Positions 29,429 through 36,945 of a DNA stretch of 64,000 bases are shown piece by piece. Location: assembly GCA_023823795.1 (NCBI GenBank), contig CP085710.1, forward strand, positions 4,924,001-4,988,000, written 5' to 3'. The stretch's first letter is position 1, and each line of letters starts with the position of its first letter. The notes beneath the pieces were generated by a model. It made no database searches and was not told the DNA's origin. It saw nothing but the letters and a program-made list of their open reading frames with translations. The translations under genes were made by a program, and so were the position numbers. The DNA comes from Bacillus sp. F19. Lineage in GTDB: Bacteria > Bacillota > Bacilli > Bacillales > Bacillaceae.

Positions 29429-30400
29429 TTAAACAGCTTGTCCCGCAGTAATCAGTGCAAGCTTATAAACATCTTCAGCATTACATCCGCGTGAAAGATC
29501 GTTCACAGGAGCATTCAAGCCTTGCAGAATCGGTCCGACTGCTTCAAAGTTGCCTAAGCGCTGTGCAATTTTGTATCCGATGTTCCCTGCTTCAAGGCTT
29601 GGGAAAACAAATACGTTTGCATCGCCTTTGATGACAGAGTCTGGTGCTTTTGATTTTGCCACGGAAGGTACAAACGCAGCGTCAAATTGGAACTCACCGT
29701 CTAAAACAAGGTTAGGCTGCATTTCTTTTGCCATTTTTACCGCTTCAGCTACGCGCTCTGTTTCAGGTGATTTTGCAGATCCTTTTGTTGAGAAGCTGAG
29801 CATAGCAACTCTTGGTTCGATATCAAACATATCGGCTGTTTTTGCACTTTCGATTGCAATCTCAGCAAGATCCTGGCTATCAGGTGAAATGTTGATTGCA
29901 CAGTCAGCAAATACATATTTCTCGTCGCCGCGAACCATGATGAAGACGCCTGATGTTTTTTTGATACCCTCTTTTGTTTTAATGATTTGAAGCGCCGGGC
30001 GAACTGTGTCTGCCGTTGAATGAGCAGCACCGCTTACTAAGCCGTGAGCTTGTCCAGTGTATACAAGCATTGTTCCGAAGTAGTTCTCATCAAGCAGGAT
30101 TTTTTGCGCCTGCTCTTCTGTAGCTTTGCCTTTGCGGCGTTCTACGAAAGATTGAACAAGCTCGTTCATGCCTTCAAATGTATGAGGGTCATAAATTTCG
30201 ACGCCATCTAATGTAAGATTCAGCTCCATTGCTTTTTTCGTAATCTCATCATTGCTGCCAACAAGAATCGGTTTTAAAATCCCCTCTCCAGCCAAACGGT
30301 TTGCAGCAGTAAGAATACGTTCATCCATTCCTTCAGGAAAAACGATTTTAAGCTCTTTTCCAGTTACTTTTTCTTTTAAAAGAGTAAATAAATCAGACAT
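29429..30400 (-). CDS. pta: Phosphate acetyltransferase
   Basis: This 323-residue enzyme interconverts acetyl-CoA and acetyl phosphate, feeding acetate overflow together with acetate kinase. The family motifs are LVSGAAHSTADTVRPALQIIKT near residue 122 and VFPSLEAGNIGYKIAQRLGNFEAVGPILQGL near residue 268. It is the short Pta form of bacilli. AGGAGG lies before the ATG. A cre-like site 86-100 bp upstream fits the CcpA activation known for B. subtilis pta. Confidence 0.96.
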   Translation of the reverse strand: MSDLFTLLKEKVTGKELKIVFPEGMDERILTAANRLAGEGILKPILVGSNDEITKKAMELNLTLDGVEIYDPHTFEGMNELVQSFVERRKGKATEEQAQKILLDENYFGTMLVYTGQAHGLVSGAAHSTADTVRPALQIIKTKEGIKKTSGVFIMVRGDEKYVFADCAINISPDSQDLAEIAIESAKTADMFDIEPRVAMLSFSTKGSAKSPETERVAEAVKMAKEMQPNLVLDGEFQFDAAFVPSVAKSKAPDSVIKGDANVFVFPSLEAGNIGYKIAQRLGNFEAVGPILQGLNAPVNDLSRGCNAEDVYKLALITAGQAV

Positions 30401-30485
30401 TAAAAAACCTCCTAATTAGTATAAAACCATTGATCTAAGATTAAGGATACTCCACTTACAGGCAAATTCAAACAGCCGCGGACTG

Positions 30486-30499
30486 ATAGAGCGCTTACA
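30486..30499 (-). promoter_or_regulatory. cre-like site upstream of pta
   Basis: Minus-strand TGTAAGCGCTCTAT matches the cre pattern at all but the last two positions. CcpA activates pta in B. subtilis through an upstream cre. Confidence 0.5.
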
Positions 30500-30649
30500 A
30501 CTTAAATTCTTTATTTTCACAATTAACTAACATTTAAACTTATGTACTTCTTTTATAATATGGACAATGAAGTCTGTTTCCATTATGGAATGGACAAACT
30601 ATGGTATAGTTAATAGGTAATTAAGAATGATGAAACGGAGTGAACTTAT

Positions 30650-31393
30650 ATGAGTGAAGCTGCACAAACGTTAGATGGCTGGTATTGTTTACATGACTTC
30701 CGCGCAATAAACTGGGCGCTTTGGAAAACGGTAAGCAGTGACGAGCGTCAAGCAGCAATTTATGAGTTTCAGGGTTTGCTTGAAAAATGGGGAATTGCTG
30801 AAGATCAAAAGCAAGGCAGTCAGGCATTATATTCGATTGTCGGACAAAAAGCTGACTTTATGCTGATGATTTTACGACCTACTATGGAAGAGTTAAATGT
30901 TATTGAAACAGAGTTTAATAAATCGAAGCTTGCTGATTATACTCTGCCTGCTTATTCATATGTATCTGTTGTAGAGCTCAGCAACTACTTGCCTGCAGGT
31001 GAAGATCCATACCAAAATCCTCAAGTGCTTGCCCGTCTTTATCCATCCCTTCCGGAAGCAAAGCATGTCTGCTTCTATCCGATGGACAAACGCCGAAATG
31101 GCCAGGATAACTGGTACATGCTCCCGATGGATGAGCGCAAAAGCTTGATGCGCAGCCATAGCATGATCGGCCGCCAATACGCTGGAAAAGTAAAGCAGAT
31201 TATTACAGGCTCTGTCGGTTTTGATGATTTTGAATGGGGTGTCACGTTATTCTCAGAAGACGTTCTTCAGTTCAAAAAACTTATTTACGAAATGCGTTTT
31301 GACGAAGTCAGCGCACGTTACGGCGAGTTTGGCACATTCTTTGTAGGAAACATTCTTCCTGCCGATAAATTGTACGGATATTTTCATATCTAA
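30650..31393 (+). CDS. hemQ: Coproheme decarboxylase HemQ
   Basis: This 247-residue chlorite-dismutase-fold protein does the last step of the coproporphyrin-dependent haem pathway of Gram-positives, decarboxylating coproheme III to protohaem. Typical segments are [13 protein letters not shown] at the start, [13 protein letters not shown] in the middle and [33 protein letters not shown] near residue 145. The proximal histidine region is that SHSMIGR stretch. It is essential for haem supply to the qox oxidase in this window. It corresponds to YwfI, divergent from pta. Confidence 0.95.
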   Translation: MSEAAQTLDGWYCLHDFRAINWALWKTVSSDERQAAIYEFQGLLEKWGIAEDQKQGSQALYSIVGQKADFMLMILRPTMEELNVIETEFNKSKLADYTLPAYSYVSVVELSNYLPAGEDPYQNPQVLARLYPSLPEAKHVCFYPMDKRRNGQDNWYMLPMDERKSLMRSHSMIGRQYAGKVKQIITGSVGFDDFEWGVTLFSEDVLQFKKLIYEMRFDEVSARYGEFGTFFVGNILPADKLYGYFHI

Positions 31394-31407
31394 TGAACGA
31401 TAGTATA

Positions 31408-31437
31408 AGCCCTTGCCTAAGCCGGCAAGGGCTTTTT
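31408..31437 (+). terminator. Terminator of hemQ
   Basis: AGCCCTTGCC and GGCAAGGGCT form a perfect stem, followed by TTTT. Confidence 0.9.
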
Positions 31438-31467
31438 AAATATAATAAAACATGATTATGCACATCG

Positions 31468-31592
31468 ATCGCAAGCTTCAGCGCCTAACTCCCCGGTCAG
31501 GACGGCCCTGCCAAAAAAGGCAAACTAGGGCCTTTTTCAGCAGATCTTTATCTGCCTGTCGAAGCTGACCAAGTCATTTCCGCTTTTTCTTA
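31468..31592 (-). repeat. Hairpin-forming intergenic repeat, copy 5 (inverted)
   Basis: On the minus strand it starts GAAAAAGCGGAAATGAC and ends AGGCGCTGAAGCTTGC. The central stem is AAAAAGGC/GCCTTTTT, which differs from copy 1 yet keeps pairing. Confidence 0.72.
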
Positions 31593-31701
31593 GTGTCATA
31601 ACACTGCCTTTCCCTTCATACCTATTAATGAGTGAGACCTAAATTTTTTTCATCTAATCACCTTATACAACCAGATGTTTTTTCATAAGGCAGGTGATGA
31701 C

Positions 31702-32112
31702 ATGGGAGTAATTCCCTATACATCAGAGGTGCATGATTGATCGTGCAGAGGGAGAAAAAGATGGCATGCTCGGCATGCTCATGGCTGGAAATGTTGGAGT
31801 AAATCTGGCTTGTGCTGCATGTCCCTGACCTTAGGGATATAACATCGCTTGCCAAGATGATCTTCCAAAAGCCGGGTGGATTTGAAGCAACACAAAAGGG
31901 TTATTTTTATCAGGCTGCAAGGCAAAGCGATATTAATTTGGCCAAAAAAAGTCATCAGCGGTCAAAGATTTCAACCGGCAGGCAACTCCCTTTGGTTTTT
32001 CAGACCTTTCGGAGAATGTCCGGGCACCTGGTATAACCAGCCGAATACAGGAAGATTCAAATCGCACTTCTTCTTTTCGCCTACTCGAGCAAATTGTCCT
32101 GGCGTTTATTAA
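31702..32112 (+). pseudogene. cwlJ: Spore cortex-lytic hydrolase CwlJ, multiply frameshifted
   Basis: An ATG at 31702 with AGGTGAT upstream opens MGVIPYTSEVHD, then stops. The next frame gives DRAEGEKDGMLGMLMAGNVGVN, a further frame LRDITSLAKMIFQKPGGFEATQKGYFYQAAR, and the last frame NSLWFFRPFGECPGTWYNQP and RFKSHFFF to the stop at 32110. Read together these cover CwlJ (SleB/CwlJ hydrolase family) end to end. Lesions are a deletion near 31732 that also shortens the RAEAEGE repeat, a shift near 31826, and a seven-A run at 31944-31950 with one A too many. CwlJ degrades spore cortex on Ca-DPA germination. It directly precedes gerQ, its usual partner. Confidence 0.88.
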
Positions 32113-32137
32113 TTTTTTCTATCTAAGGAGGTACAAC

Positions 32138-32599
32138 ATGAATTCAGCGTACAATCAGTTTGGAGCAGGCTTCAATCCATATGGAGCCGGATATGATTAC
32201 CGTCAGCAGCAGCCGCAATATCAGCAGTATGGCTATCCTCAACAGCAGCAACAGCAGAGCGGCGGCGGTCAGGGGATGCCCCAGGGCGGCCAGCAGCAAA
32301 CACCCACTCAGGCTCAAGGCGGAATGCTGCCGCTAGAGGAATCGTACATTGAGAATATACTGCGTTTAAATCGCGGGAAAGTAGCTACAGTCTATATGAC
32401 CTTTGAAGCCAGCAAAGAGTGGAACTCTAAAATCTTTAAAGGTGTCATCGAAGCCGCAGGACGAGATCATATTATTCTAAGCGATCAAAAAACGGGAAAA
32501 AGATACCTGCTGTTAATGGTTTATTTAGACTATATTACATTTGATGAGGAAATTGCTTATTATTATCCGTATGATATGACTTCATATCCTCCTAGATAA
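32138..32599 (+). CDS. gerQ: Spore coat protein GerQ
   Basis: This 153-residue protein has a Gly/Gln/Tyr-rich N-terminal half (about residues 8-62, PQYQQYGYPQQQQQQ) and a conserved C-terminal domain, LPLEESYIENILRLNRGKVATVYMTFE. GerQ (YwdL) is an inner-coat protein crosslinked by transglutaminase and is required for CwlJ localisation and function. AAGGAGG precedes the ATG. The partner cwlJ gene just upstream is broken here while gerQ is intact. Confidence 0.94.
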   Translation: MNSAYNQFGAGFNPYGAGYDYRQQQPQYQQYGYPQQQQQQSGGGQGMPQGGQQQTPTQAQGGMLPLEESYIENILRLNRGKVATVYMTFEASKEWNSKIFKGVIEAAGRDHIILSDQKTGKRYLLLMVYLDYITFDEEIAYYYPYDMTSYPPR

Positions 32600-32608
32600 T
32601 CGTACCGG

Positions 32609-32635
32609 GCATACATTTGAAATGTATGCTCTTTT
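32609..32635 (+). terminator. Terminator of gerQ
   Basis: GCATACATTTGAAATGTATGC is a perfect hairpin, followed by CTTTTTT. Confidence 0.88.
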
Positions 32636-32648
32636 TTCTTTGTATCTC

Positions 32649-33092
32649 CTATCCCTTCCAATAATAGCGCTCATCCTTCTCCGGATCTGCGTGGGTTTCT
32701 TCAAAGTCACTCTCATTTCTGCTTTGAAACAGGGTAAGCGTCTGTTTTTCGATTTCAGGCGGGGATTCAGCGACTGCCTGTTCTGCCTGTTCTGCCTGTT
32801 CTGCTTGTCCTTCTTTTCCTTTAAATGCATCTATTAATCGCTCTATCAGAACGTTGCGCTTTTCTTGCTGTTTTAAAAGAGCTGTGAGACCGAGCAAGAG
32901 GCTTCCGGCTGCAAGTAAAGTGACGTAGACGGAGAAGGACGGAATGTACTGCCATATCACTAAAGACGCGGGACTTCCATATTCACCAAGTTCTTCTTCC
33001 AGCGACTTAAAAATAAGAGATACATGATTTAATGCACCTAAAACACCTGATAAAATCATCAAACTGCCTAAAATCAAAAGCACTTTCTTCAC
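32649..33092 (-). CDS. Two-helix membrane protein with AEQ repeat, unknown function
   Basis: I do not recognise this 147-residue protein. It begins MKKVLLILGSLMILSGVLGALNHVSLIF, a membrane segment, with a second near residues 48-68. A cytoplasmic-like charged tail carries QAEQAEQAEQA (about residue 97), encoded by a 9 bp microsatellite. The tail ends DFEETHADPEKDERYYWKG. A minus-strand GGTGGGCTGAAGCG precedes the ATG, a moderate ribosome site. It lies between gerQ and the ywdK gene, where B. subtilis has no obvious equivalent. Confidence 0.65.
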   Translation of the reverse strand: MKKVLLILGSLMILSGVLGALNHVSLIFKSLEEELGEYGSPASLVIWQYIPSFSVYVTLLAAGSLLLGLTALLKQQEKRNVLIERLIDAFKGKEGQAEQAEQAEQAVAESPPEIEKQTLTLFQSRNESDFEETHADPEKDERYYWKG

Positions 33093-33225
33093 GCTTCAGC
33101 CCACCTTTTTTTCCTATTTTACCATGTATTGTATGATTGGGATAATAGATTTGCAGCTAAAACTCTCTTGATTTTTTGCTCCGATTCAATTCTCGACAGG
33201 CAGATCCTGATTCGGAACACTCTTA

Positions 33226-33290
33226 TTATCGAATTCACAGGCTTCTTATCGATTTCTAAGATTTATTATCGAATATCACTGTTTTATTTC
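33226..33290. repeat. 20 bp-phased TTATCGA motif array
   Basis: TTATCGA starts at 33226, 33246 and 33266, with TATTTCGA in register at 33286: exact 20 bp steps. Variant members (TTCGGAA at 33211, TTCTCGA at 33190) may precede it. No gene was seen in this gap. Confidence 0.65.
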
Positions 33291-33324
33291 GAATTGATTA
33301 CCACTTCCCTTTTTCAAAAAAAAG

Positions 33325-33344
33325 AGAGTCCCGCAAAGGACTCT
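33325..33344 (-). terminator. Terminator of ywdK
   Basis: Minus-strand AGAGTCC and GGGACTCT pair, followed by C and eight T. Confidence 0.85.
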
Positions 33345-33353
33345 TCTCCAATT

Positions 33354-33725
33354 TTATAAAAACTTCACAACTGCGATGATCATCATTACCCAGGCAACTA
33401 AAAATGAAAGGCCTCCGAGCGGTGTGATTGCGCCAAGAACACTGATTTGAGTTACAGTTAATACGTAAAGGCTTCCGGAAAATAAGAGAATTCCGATGAA
33501 CATGAGCCAGCCCGCCCATGTCAGCATGCCTGCCTGCGGAAGTTTGTCGATTAAAAACGCGATAACGAATAAACCGCCGGCATGAAACATTTGATAAGTG
33601 ACGCCTGTCTGCCAGATTTTCAAGTATTTCTCAGGAACCTTACCTTCAAGCCCATGAGCTCCGAATGCGCCTAATGCGACGGCCAGAAAAGCGTTTGCTG
33701 CAGCAAGTATTAAGAATAGTTTCAC
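33354..33725 (-). CDS. ywdK: DUF423 membrane protein YwdK
   Basis: This 123-residue protein has four predicted membrane helices. It starts MKLFLILAAANAFLAVALGAFGAHGLEGK, the hallmark of the DUF423 (YgdD/YwdK) family, followed by WQTGVTYQMFHAGGLFVIAFL. The function is unknown. Its location between gerQ and ung matches B. subtilis. Confidence 0.92.
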   Translation of the reverse strand: MKLFLILAAANAFLAVALGAFGAHGLEGKVPEKYLKIWQTGVTYQMFHAGGLFVIAFLIDKLPQAGMLTWAGWLMFIGILLFSGSLYVLTVTQISVLGAITPLGGLSFLVAWVMMIIAVVKFL

Positions 33726-33822
33726 GATTATCTTCTCCTCGATTTTGAAATCAGCCTCTAGTTTTCATCTTACCCTATCATTTCTTTAAATCAAGACAGA
33801 CAACTGATTCGTCAACAGATGT

Positions 33823-34020
33823 TCAAATCTTTGAATTCTTGTTTTTATTTTTATCATCACCTTGTCCATCCTCATCCTCCTGCATGTATTTTTCCTCGTG
33901 AAAGGCGGCGGGTGCCTGGCGGTCTGCTTTTTCACAAAAATTTTGTATAATCCTATGAAAACCAGGATGATGATGATGATTGGAAATGACGGCTAGGTTT
34001 ACAAAATCACTCGGACTCAT
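33823..34020 (-). CDS. Small histidine- and charge-rich protein, unknown
   Basis: I do not recognise this 65-residue protein. It starts MSPSDFVNLAVISNHHHHPGFHRIIQNF and ends in a charged tail, EEKYMQEDEDGQGDDKNKNKN. A perfect AGGAGG stands seven bases before the ATG, the best reason to call it real. It lies 15 bp after the YwdI-like gene and is likely cotranscribed with it. The HHHH cluster could bind metal; that is a guess. Confidence 0.6.
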   Translation of the reverse strand: MSPSDFVNLAVISNHHHHPGFHRIIQNFCEKADRQAPAAFHEEKYMQEDEDGQGDDKNKNKNSKI

Positions 34021-34035
34021 AAAACCGCCTCCTGT

Positions 34036-34317
34036 TTAAAAATCAAAAATAGAATCCCCGTTCACGCCGTCCTCTTCTTTTTTCTTGTTGTTAAAATTAG
34101 ATGCCCCCATCATTTTTTGAAGCTGAAGGGAATCTACTTGATTCGGAGAAGTCTGCTTTGTTTCATAACGCTCTTCCGCTTGCTCTTCAAGCACCAGATC
34201 ACAGAGCGTTTTCACTGCAAGCAATCTTTCTCTTACTTCTGAATCACTTGATCCGTGCATGGCACGGTGAATTTCTTTTTCCATTTTTGCAAGCAGCTTT
34301 GAAATATGTATATCCAT
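34036..34317 (-). CDS. ywdI: YwdI-like protein (DUF5327)
   Basis: This 93-residue soluble protein starts MDIHISKLLAKMEKEIHRAMHGSSDSEVRERLLAVKTLCDLVL, with helical heptad-like character in the first 45 residues and a low-complexity tail. It matches YwdI of B. subtilis in length and position between ywdK and ung. The function is unknown. GGAG precedes the ATG. Confidence 0.8.
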   Translation of the reverse strand: MDIHISKLLAKMEKEIHRAMHGSSDSEVRERLLAVKTLCDLVLEEQAEERYETKQTSPNQVDSLQLQKMMGASNFNNKKKEEDGVNGDSIFDF

Positions 34318-34347
34318 CCTTATCGTTCCTCCATTTCTTTGGTATAT

Positions 34348-34533
34348 CTATATCGCATGGCACATTATCTTTGAAGTATATTTCATACAGGCTTCACCTG
34401 ATGATTTCATCACGGTTAAGGAAGGTCTTTCGGCAGATTTAAAACCGTAAGCCCTGCAGCCGTTTGGAAAATCCCTGTCCCAAGTGACATAGTAAAACGT
34501 GCCTTTTAAGCAGTTGACCGATTGATTCTTCAT
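34348..34533 (-). CDS. Small cysteine-containing protein, unknown
   Basis: This 61-residue protein contains NCLKGTFYYVTWDRDFPNGCRAYGFKS and a final SSGEACMKYTSK. I believe related small proteins exist with a CxxC in place of CLKG, which would make a zinc site, but cannot confirm this. The second of two adjacent ATG codons is chosen, because AGGAGA is better spaced from it. No neighbour shows a clear functional link. Confidence 0.6.
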   Translation of the reverse strand: MKNQSVNCLKGTFYYVTWDRDFPNGCRAYGFKSAERPSLTVMKSSGEACMKYTSKIMCHAI

Positions 34534-34607
34534 CATATCTCCTGCCTTTTTCTTATCCTTGTAACCTATTATAGCAATAGTCGCTGAACATCGCCTGAAA
34601 AAAAGTG

Positions 34608-34633
34608 GTTTAACTTTTACCGGTTCGTGCTAT
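34608..34633 (+). promoter_or_regulatory. Possible sigma-B promoter of the YflT-type gene
   Basis: GTTTAA (34608-34613) and TGCTAT (34628-34633) are 14 bp apart. The -35 is good and the -10 only four of six. Confidence 0.4.
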
Positions 34634-34663
34634 TTAAATACTATGAAACCTAAAGGAGAGTGA

Positions 34664-35017
34664 ATGAAAATGAAACCAGCTGTAAAAGAATACACAAATG
34701 ACGAAGTATTAAAAAATGACGTAATGGAACTGAAAAGTAAAGGTGTGGACAAGCACGACATCTATATTCTCTCACATGACGATGAGCGTACAAACCGCAT
34801 AGCTGACAACGCTGAAGCAAATACCATCGGCATCTCTGAATTAGGTCTTGGGAGTGCGGCCGGCAACATTTTCAGCAAAAAAGGCGATGAGCTTCGCACA
34901 AAGTTAGAAGAAGTCGGATTCAGCTCAGCAGAAGCTGAACGCTATGAAGAAAAGCTTGATGAAGGTAAAATCTTATTGCTTGTTACAGATCATGAGCGTG
35001 TAACGGGCTGGGTATAA
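34664..35017 (+). CDS. YflT-type general stress protein (paralogue 1)
   Basis: This 117-residue protein of the heat-induced stress protein 17M/YflT family starts MKMKPAVKEYTNDEVLKNDVMELKSKGVDKHDIYILSHDDERTNRIA. It ends KLDEGKILLLVTDHERVTGWV. Family members are sigma-B-controlled proteins of unknown mechanism. The second copy at 37909 shares the order: N-terminal beta-alpha, HDxxR, GDELR(T/S)K, and a final EGK(I/V). GGAG precedes the start. Confidence 0.85.
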   Translation: MKMKPAVKEYTNDEVLKNDVMELKSKGVDKHDIYILSHDDERTNRIADNAEANTIGISELGLGSAAGNIFSKKGDELRTKLEEVGFSSAEAERYEEKLDEGKILLLVTDHERVTGWV

Positions 35018-35023
35018 TCAGTT

Positions 35024-35052
35024 AAGAGGAGGTGCGGACAGCACCTCCTCTT
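35024..35052 (+). terminator. Terminator after the YflT-type gene
   Basis: AGAGGAGGTGC and GCACCTCCTCT form a perfect stem followed by T6, abutting the end of ung. Confidence 0.9.
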
Positions 35053-35054
35053 TT

Positions 35055-35732
35055 TTATCTGTTTCTTATTTCCCAGTCAATTTCATTCCGTCCCATTTCC
35101 TTCAGTGCCTCATTCGCTCTTGAAAACGGCTTGCTTCCGAAGAATCCTTTTCTGGCGGAAAAAGGACTGGGGTGCGGCGATTCAATCACTATATGCCTGG
35201 CTATATCAATCAGTGCTTTCTTTTCTGCTGCATGCTTTCCCCATAAAATAAACACGACTGGCTGTTCGCGCTCATTCAGAAGCTCAATGATGCGATTTGT
35301 GAACGTTTCCCAGCCCTGCCCTTTGTGTGAGGCTGCCTGACCTTTTCTCACTGTCAAAACAGTATTCAATAACAGCACACCCTGCTTAGCCCATTTTTCA
35401 AGGGAACCATGATTTGGAGGATCATATCCAAGATCATCCTTCAATTCAAGAAAAACATTACGGAGCGATGGCGGCTGCTTGACACCTTCCTGAACAGAGA
35501 AGCTAAGGCCGTGAGCCTGGTTTGGCCCATGATAAGGATCCTGGCCAAGGATCACTGCTTTTACATCTTCATAAGAAGTGAATTGCAGAGCGTTAAACAA
35601 ATCGTCCTTGTCTGGATAGATGGTCTCTGTCTCATATTCTGTTTTCAGAAATTCTCTCAGCCTCTGATAATATGTTTTTTCAAATTCCGGCTTTAGCCAC
35701 GTCCACCAGCCGTCATGAAGCTGCTGTTTCAT
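35055..35732 (-). CDS. ung: Uracil-DNA glycosylase
   Basis: This 225-residue enzyme removes uracil from DNA. Visible are the water-activating motif [20 protein letters not shown] near residue 62, the uracil-binding [11 protein letters not shown] near residue 120, and the leucine-loop [22 protein letters not shown] near residue 184. It lies next to the ArsR-type regulator gene upstream, 23 bp apart. Its location agrees with ywdG of B. subtilis. Confidence 0.96.
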   Translation of the reverse strand: MKQQLHDGWWTWLKPEFEKTYYQRLREFLKTEYETETIYPDKDDLFNALQFTSYEDVKAVILGQDPYHGPNQAHGLSFSVQEGVKQPPSLRNVFLELKDDLGYDPPNHGSLEKWAKQGVLLLNTVLTVRKGQAASHKGQGWETFTNRIIELLNEREQPVVFILWGKHAAEKKALIDIARHIVIESPHPSPFSARKGFFGSKPFSRANEALKEMGRNEIDWEIRNR

Positions 35733-35754
35733 CTGTTTTCACCCTTTCTTAAGG

Positions 35755-36057
35755 TTAAATACAGGTTTCTTCTACTAAGATAATTAATTTTTTCAGCAGG
35801 GTAACTGAATCTTCAAGTGCTAATGAATAGAACCTCTTCGTGCCCTGCTGTTCAATCGTCACCAATCCCTGATCCTTCAATATTTTCAGATGATGGGAAA
35901 TAGCTGGTCTTGAAAGCCTGGATTGATCGGCAATTTCATTCACAGTCAGCCGTTCTGTTTCTGCTAATAAAAGAATAATGTCCTGTCTCGCGGGATCGCC
36001 GAGAGCATGGAATAATGGGATGCATGAACGAAACGTATCAATGGCTTGGTCTCCCAT
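35755..36057 (-). CDS. ArsR-type winged-helix regulator
   Basis: This 100-residue protein has the ArsR fold: HALGDPARQDIILLLAETERLTVNEIADQSRLSRPAISHHLKILKDQGLVTIEQQGTKRFYSL. Its only cysteines, FRSC and the final ETC, are not the classical metal pair, so it may sense something other than metal. It lies 17 bp after the SDR gene and is probably cotranscribed with it. The dyad at 36866-36881 upstream of the SDR is a candidate operator. Confidence 0.87.
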   Translation of the reverse strand: MGDQAIDTFRSCIPLFHALGDPARQDIILLLAETERLTVNEIADQSRLSRPAISHHLKILKDQGLVTIEQQGTKRFYSLALEDSVTLLKKLIILVEETCI

Positions 36058-36074
36058 TTTGCTTCACACCTTTC

Positions 36075-36839
36075 TTAAGCGCGCTCTTGCGTCTTCCGCA
36101 CAATGCCTGTTACCGTTTTACGCGGCATGAATCGTACAGCTGCTGCAAGAATTGTATTTTTAAAGCCTGGAATAATCAGCGTCTTCCCTTTTTTCATCCC
36201 TTCATATGCCGCATCAGCAACGGTTTTCACATCCATTACTCCGCTTTTAAAGAGCTTGGATTGTCCAAGATTGGCGCGTTCGCTGAAGCTTGTTTTAGTA
36301 GGGCCGGGACATAAAACATAGACTGATACACCAGTGCCTTTCAGTTCATTTTCAATTGCTTCACTAAATGATAACACATAAGCTTTTGTCGCGTAATAGA
36401 CAGCCATCAATGGACCGGGCTGAAAAGCGGCAGTGGAGGCAACATTTAAAACCTGGCCTGATTTTTTTGATATCATATCAGGTAAAAATAATTTGGTTAA
36501 CAGCGTGATTGATTTGATATTCAAATCAATCATATTCAGTTCCTCTTCCGCAGACGTGTTTATAAAATCCCCATATAAACCAAAACCGGCATTGTTCACT
36601 AAAACATCGACATGAATCTTCTTCTGCTGCAATTCCTGAAACAATTCATGAATTTGATTCATATTACTTAAGTCCAGAGCTTTGACGATTGCTGTCGTAT
36701 TTTTAAGTTCGTCTGCCAGTTTCATTAGTTTCATTTCGTTTCTTGCTGTCAAAATTAGACGGAAGCCATCCTCTGCATACTTATAAGCAAGTTCTCTTCC
36801 AATTCCATCTGAAGCTCCTGTAATTAATACGGTTTTCAT
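36075..36839 (-). CDS. Short-chain dehydrogenase/reductase
   Basis: This 254-residue classical SDR has the cofactor motif TGASDGIGREL at the N-terminus, NNAGFG near residue 85, the catalytic Ser region VASTAAFQPGP near residue 133 and YYATKAYVLSFSEA (YxxxK near residue 148). It is of the DltE/YqjQ general type; the substrate is not predictable. It heads an SDR-ArsR transcription unit with a palindromic site upstream. Confidence 0.88.
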   Translation of the reverse strand: MKTVLITGASDGIGRELAYKYAEDGFRLILTARNEMKLMKLADELKNTTAIVKALDLSNMNQIHELFQELQQKKIHVDVLVNNAGFGLYGDFINTSAEEELNMIDLNIKSITLLTKLFLPDMISKKSGQVLNVASTAAFQPGPLMAVYYATKAYVLSFSEAIENELKGTGVSVYVLCPGPTKTSFSERANLGQSKLFKSGVMDVKTVADAAYEGMKKGKTLIIPGFKNTILAAAVRFMPRKTVTGIVRKTQERA

Positions 36840-36865
36840 TTATATAAACTCCTTTTTGTTTATTA

Positions 36866-36881
36866 GTTTAAATGTTTAAAC
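36866..36881. promoter_or_regulatory. Operator-like dyad of the SDR-ArsR unit
   Basis: GTTTAAA-TG-TTTAAAC is a perfect 7+2+7 dyad about 27 bp upstream of the SDR start. ArsR repressors bind AT-rich dyads near the promoter. Confidence 0.55.
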
Positions 36882-36925
36882 ATATGATATCATAGAGATT
36901 ATAACTTTGCAATCATCAAACAAAA

Positions 36926-36945
36926 ACTCCTGCCGCAGCAGGAGT
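36926..36945 (-). terminator. Terminator of the glycosyltransferase gene
   Basis: Minus-strand ACTCCTGC and GCAGGAGT pair around TGCG, followed by T5. The stem begins at the stop codon. Confidence 0.85.

Noticed and set aside
31812-32112. Two overlapping small ORFs as separate genes
   Set aside because: Their translations are adjacent pieces of one CwlJ protein in shifted frames.
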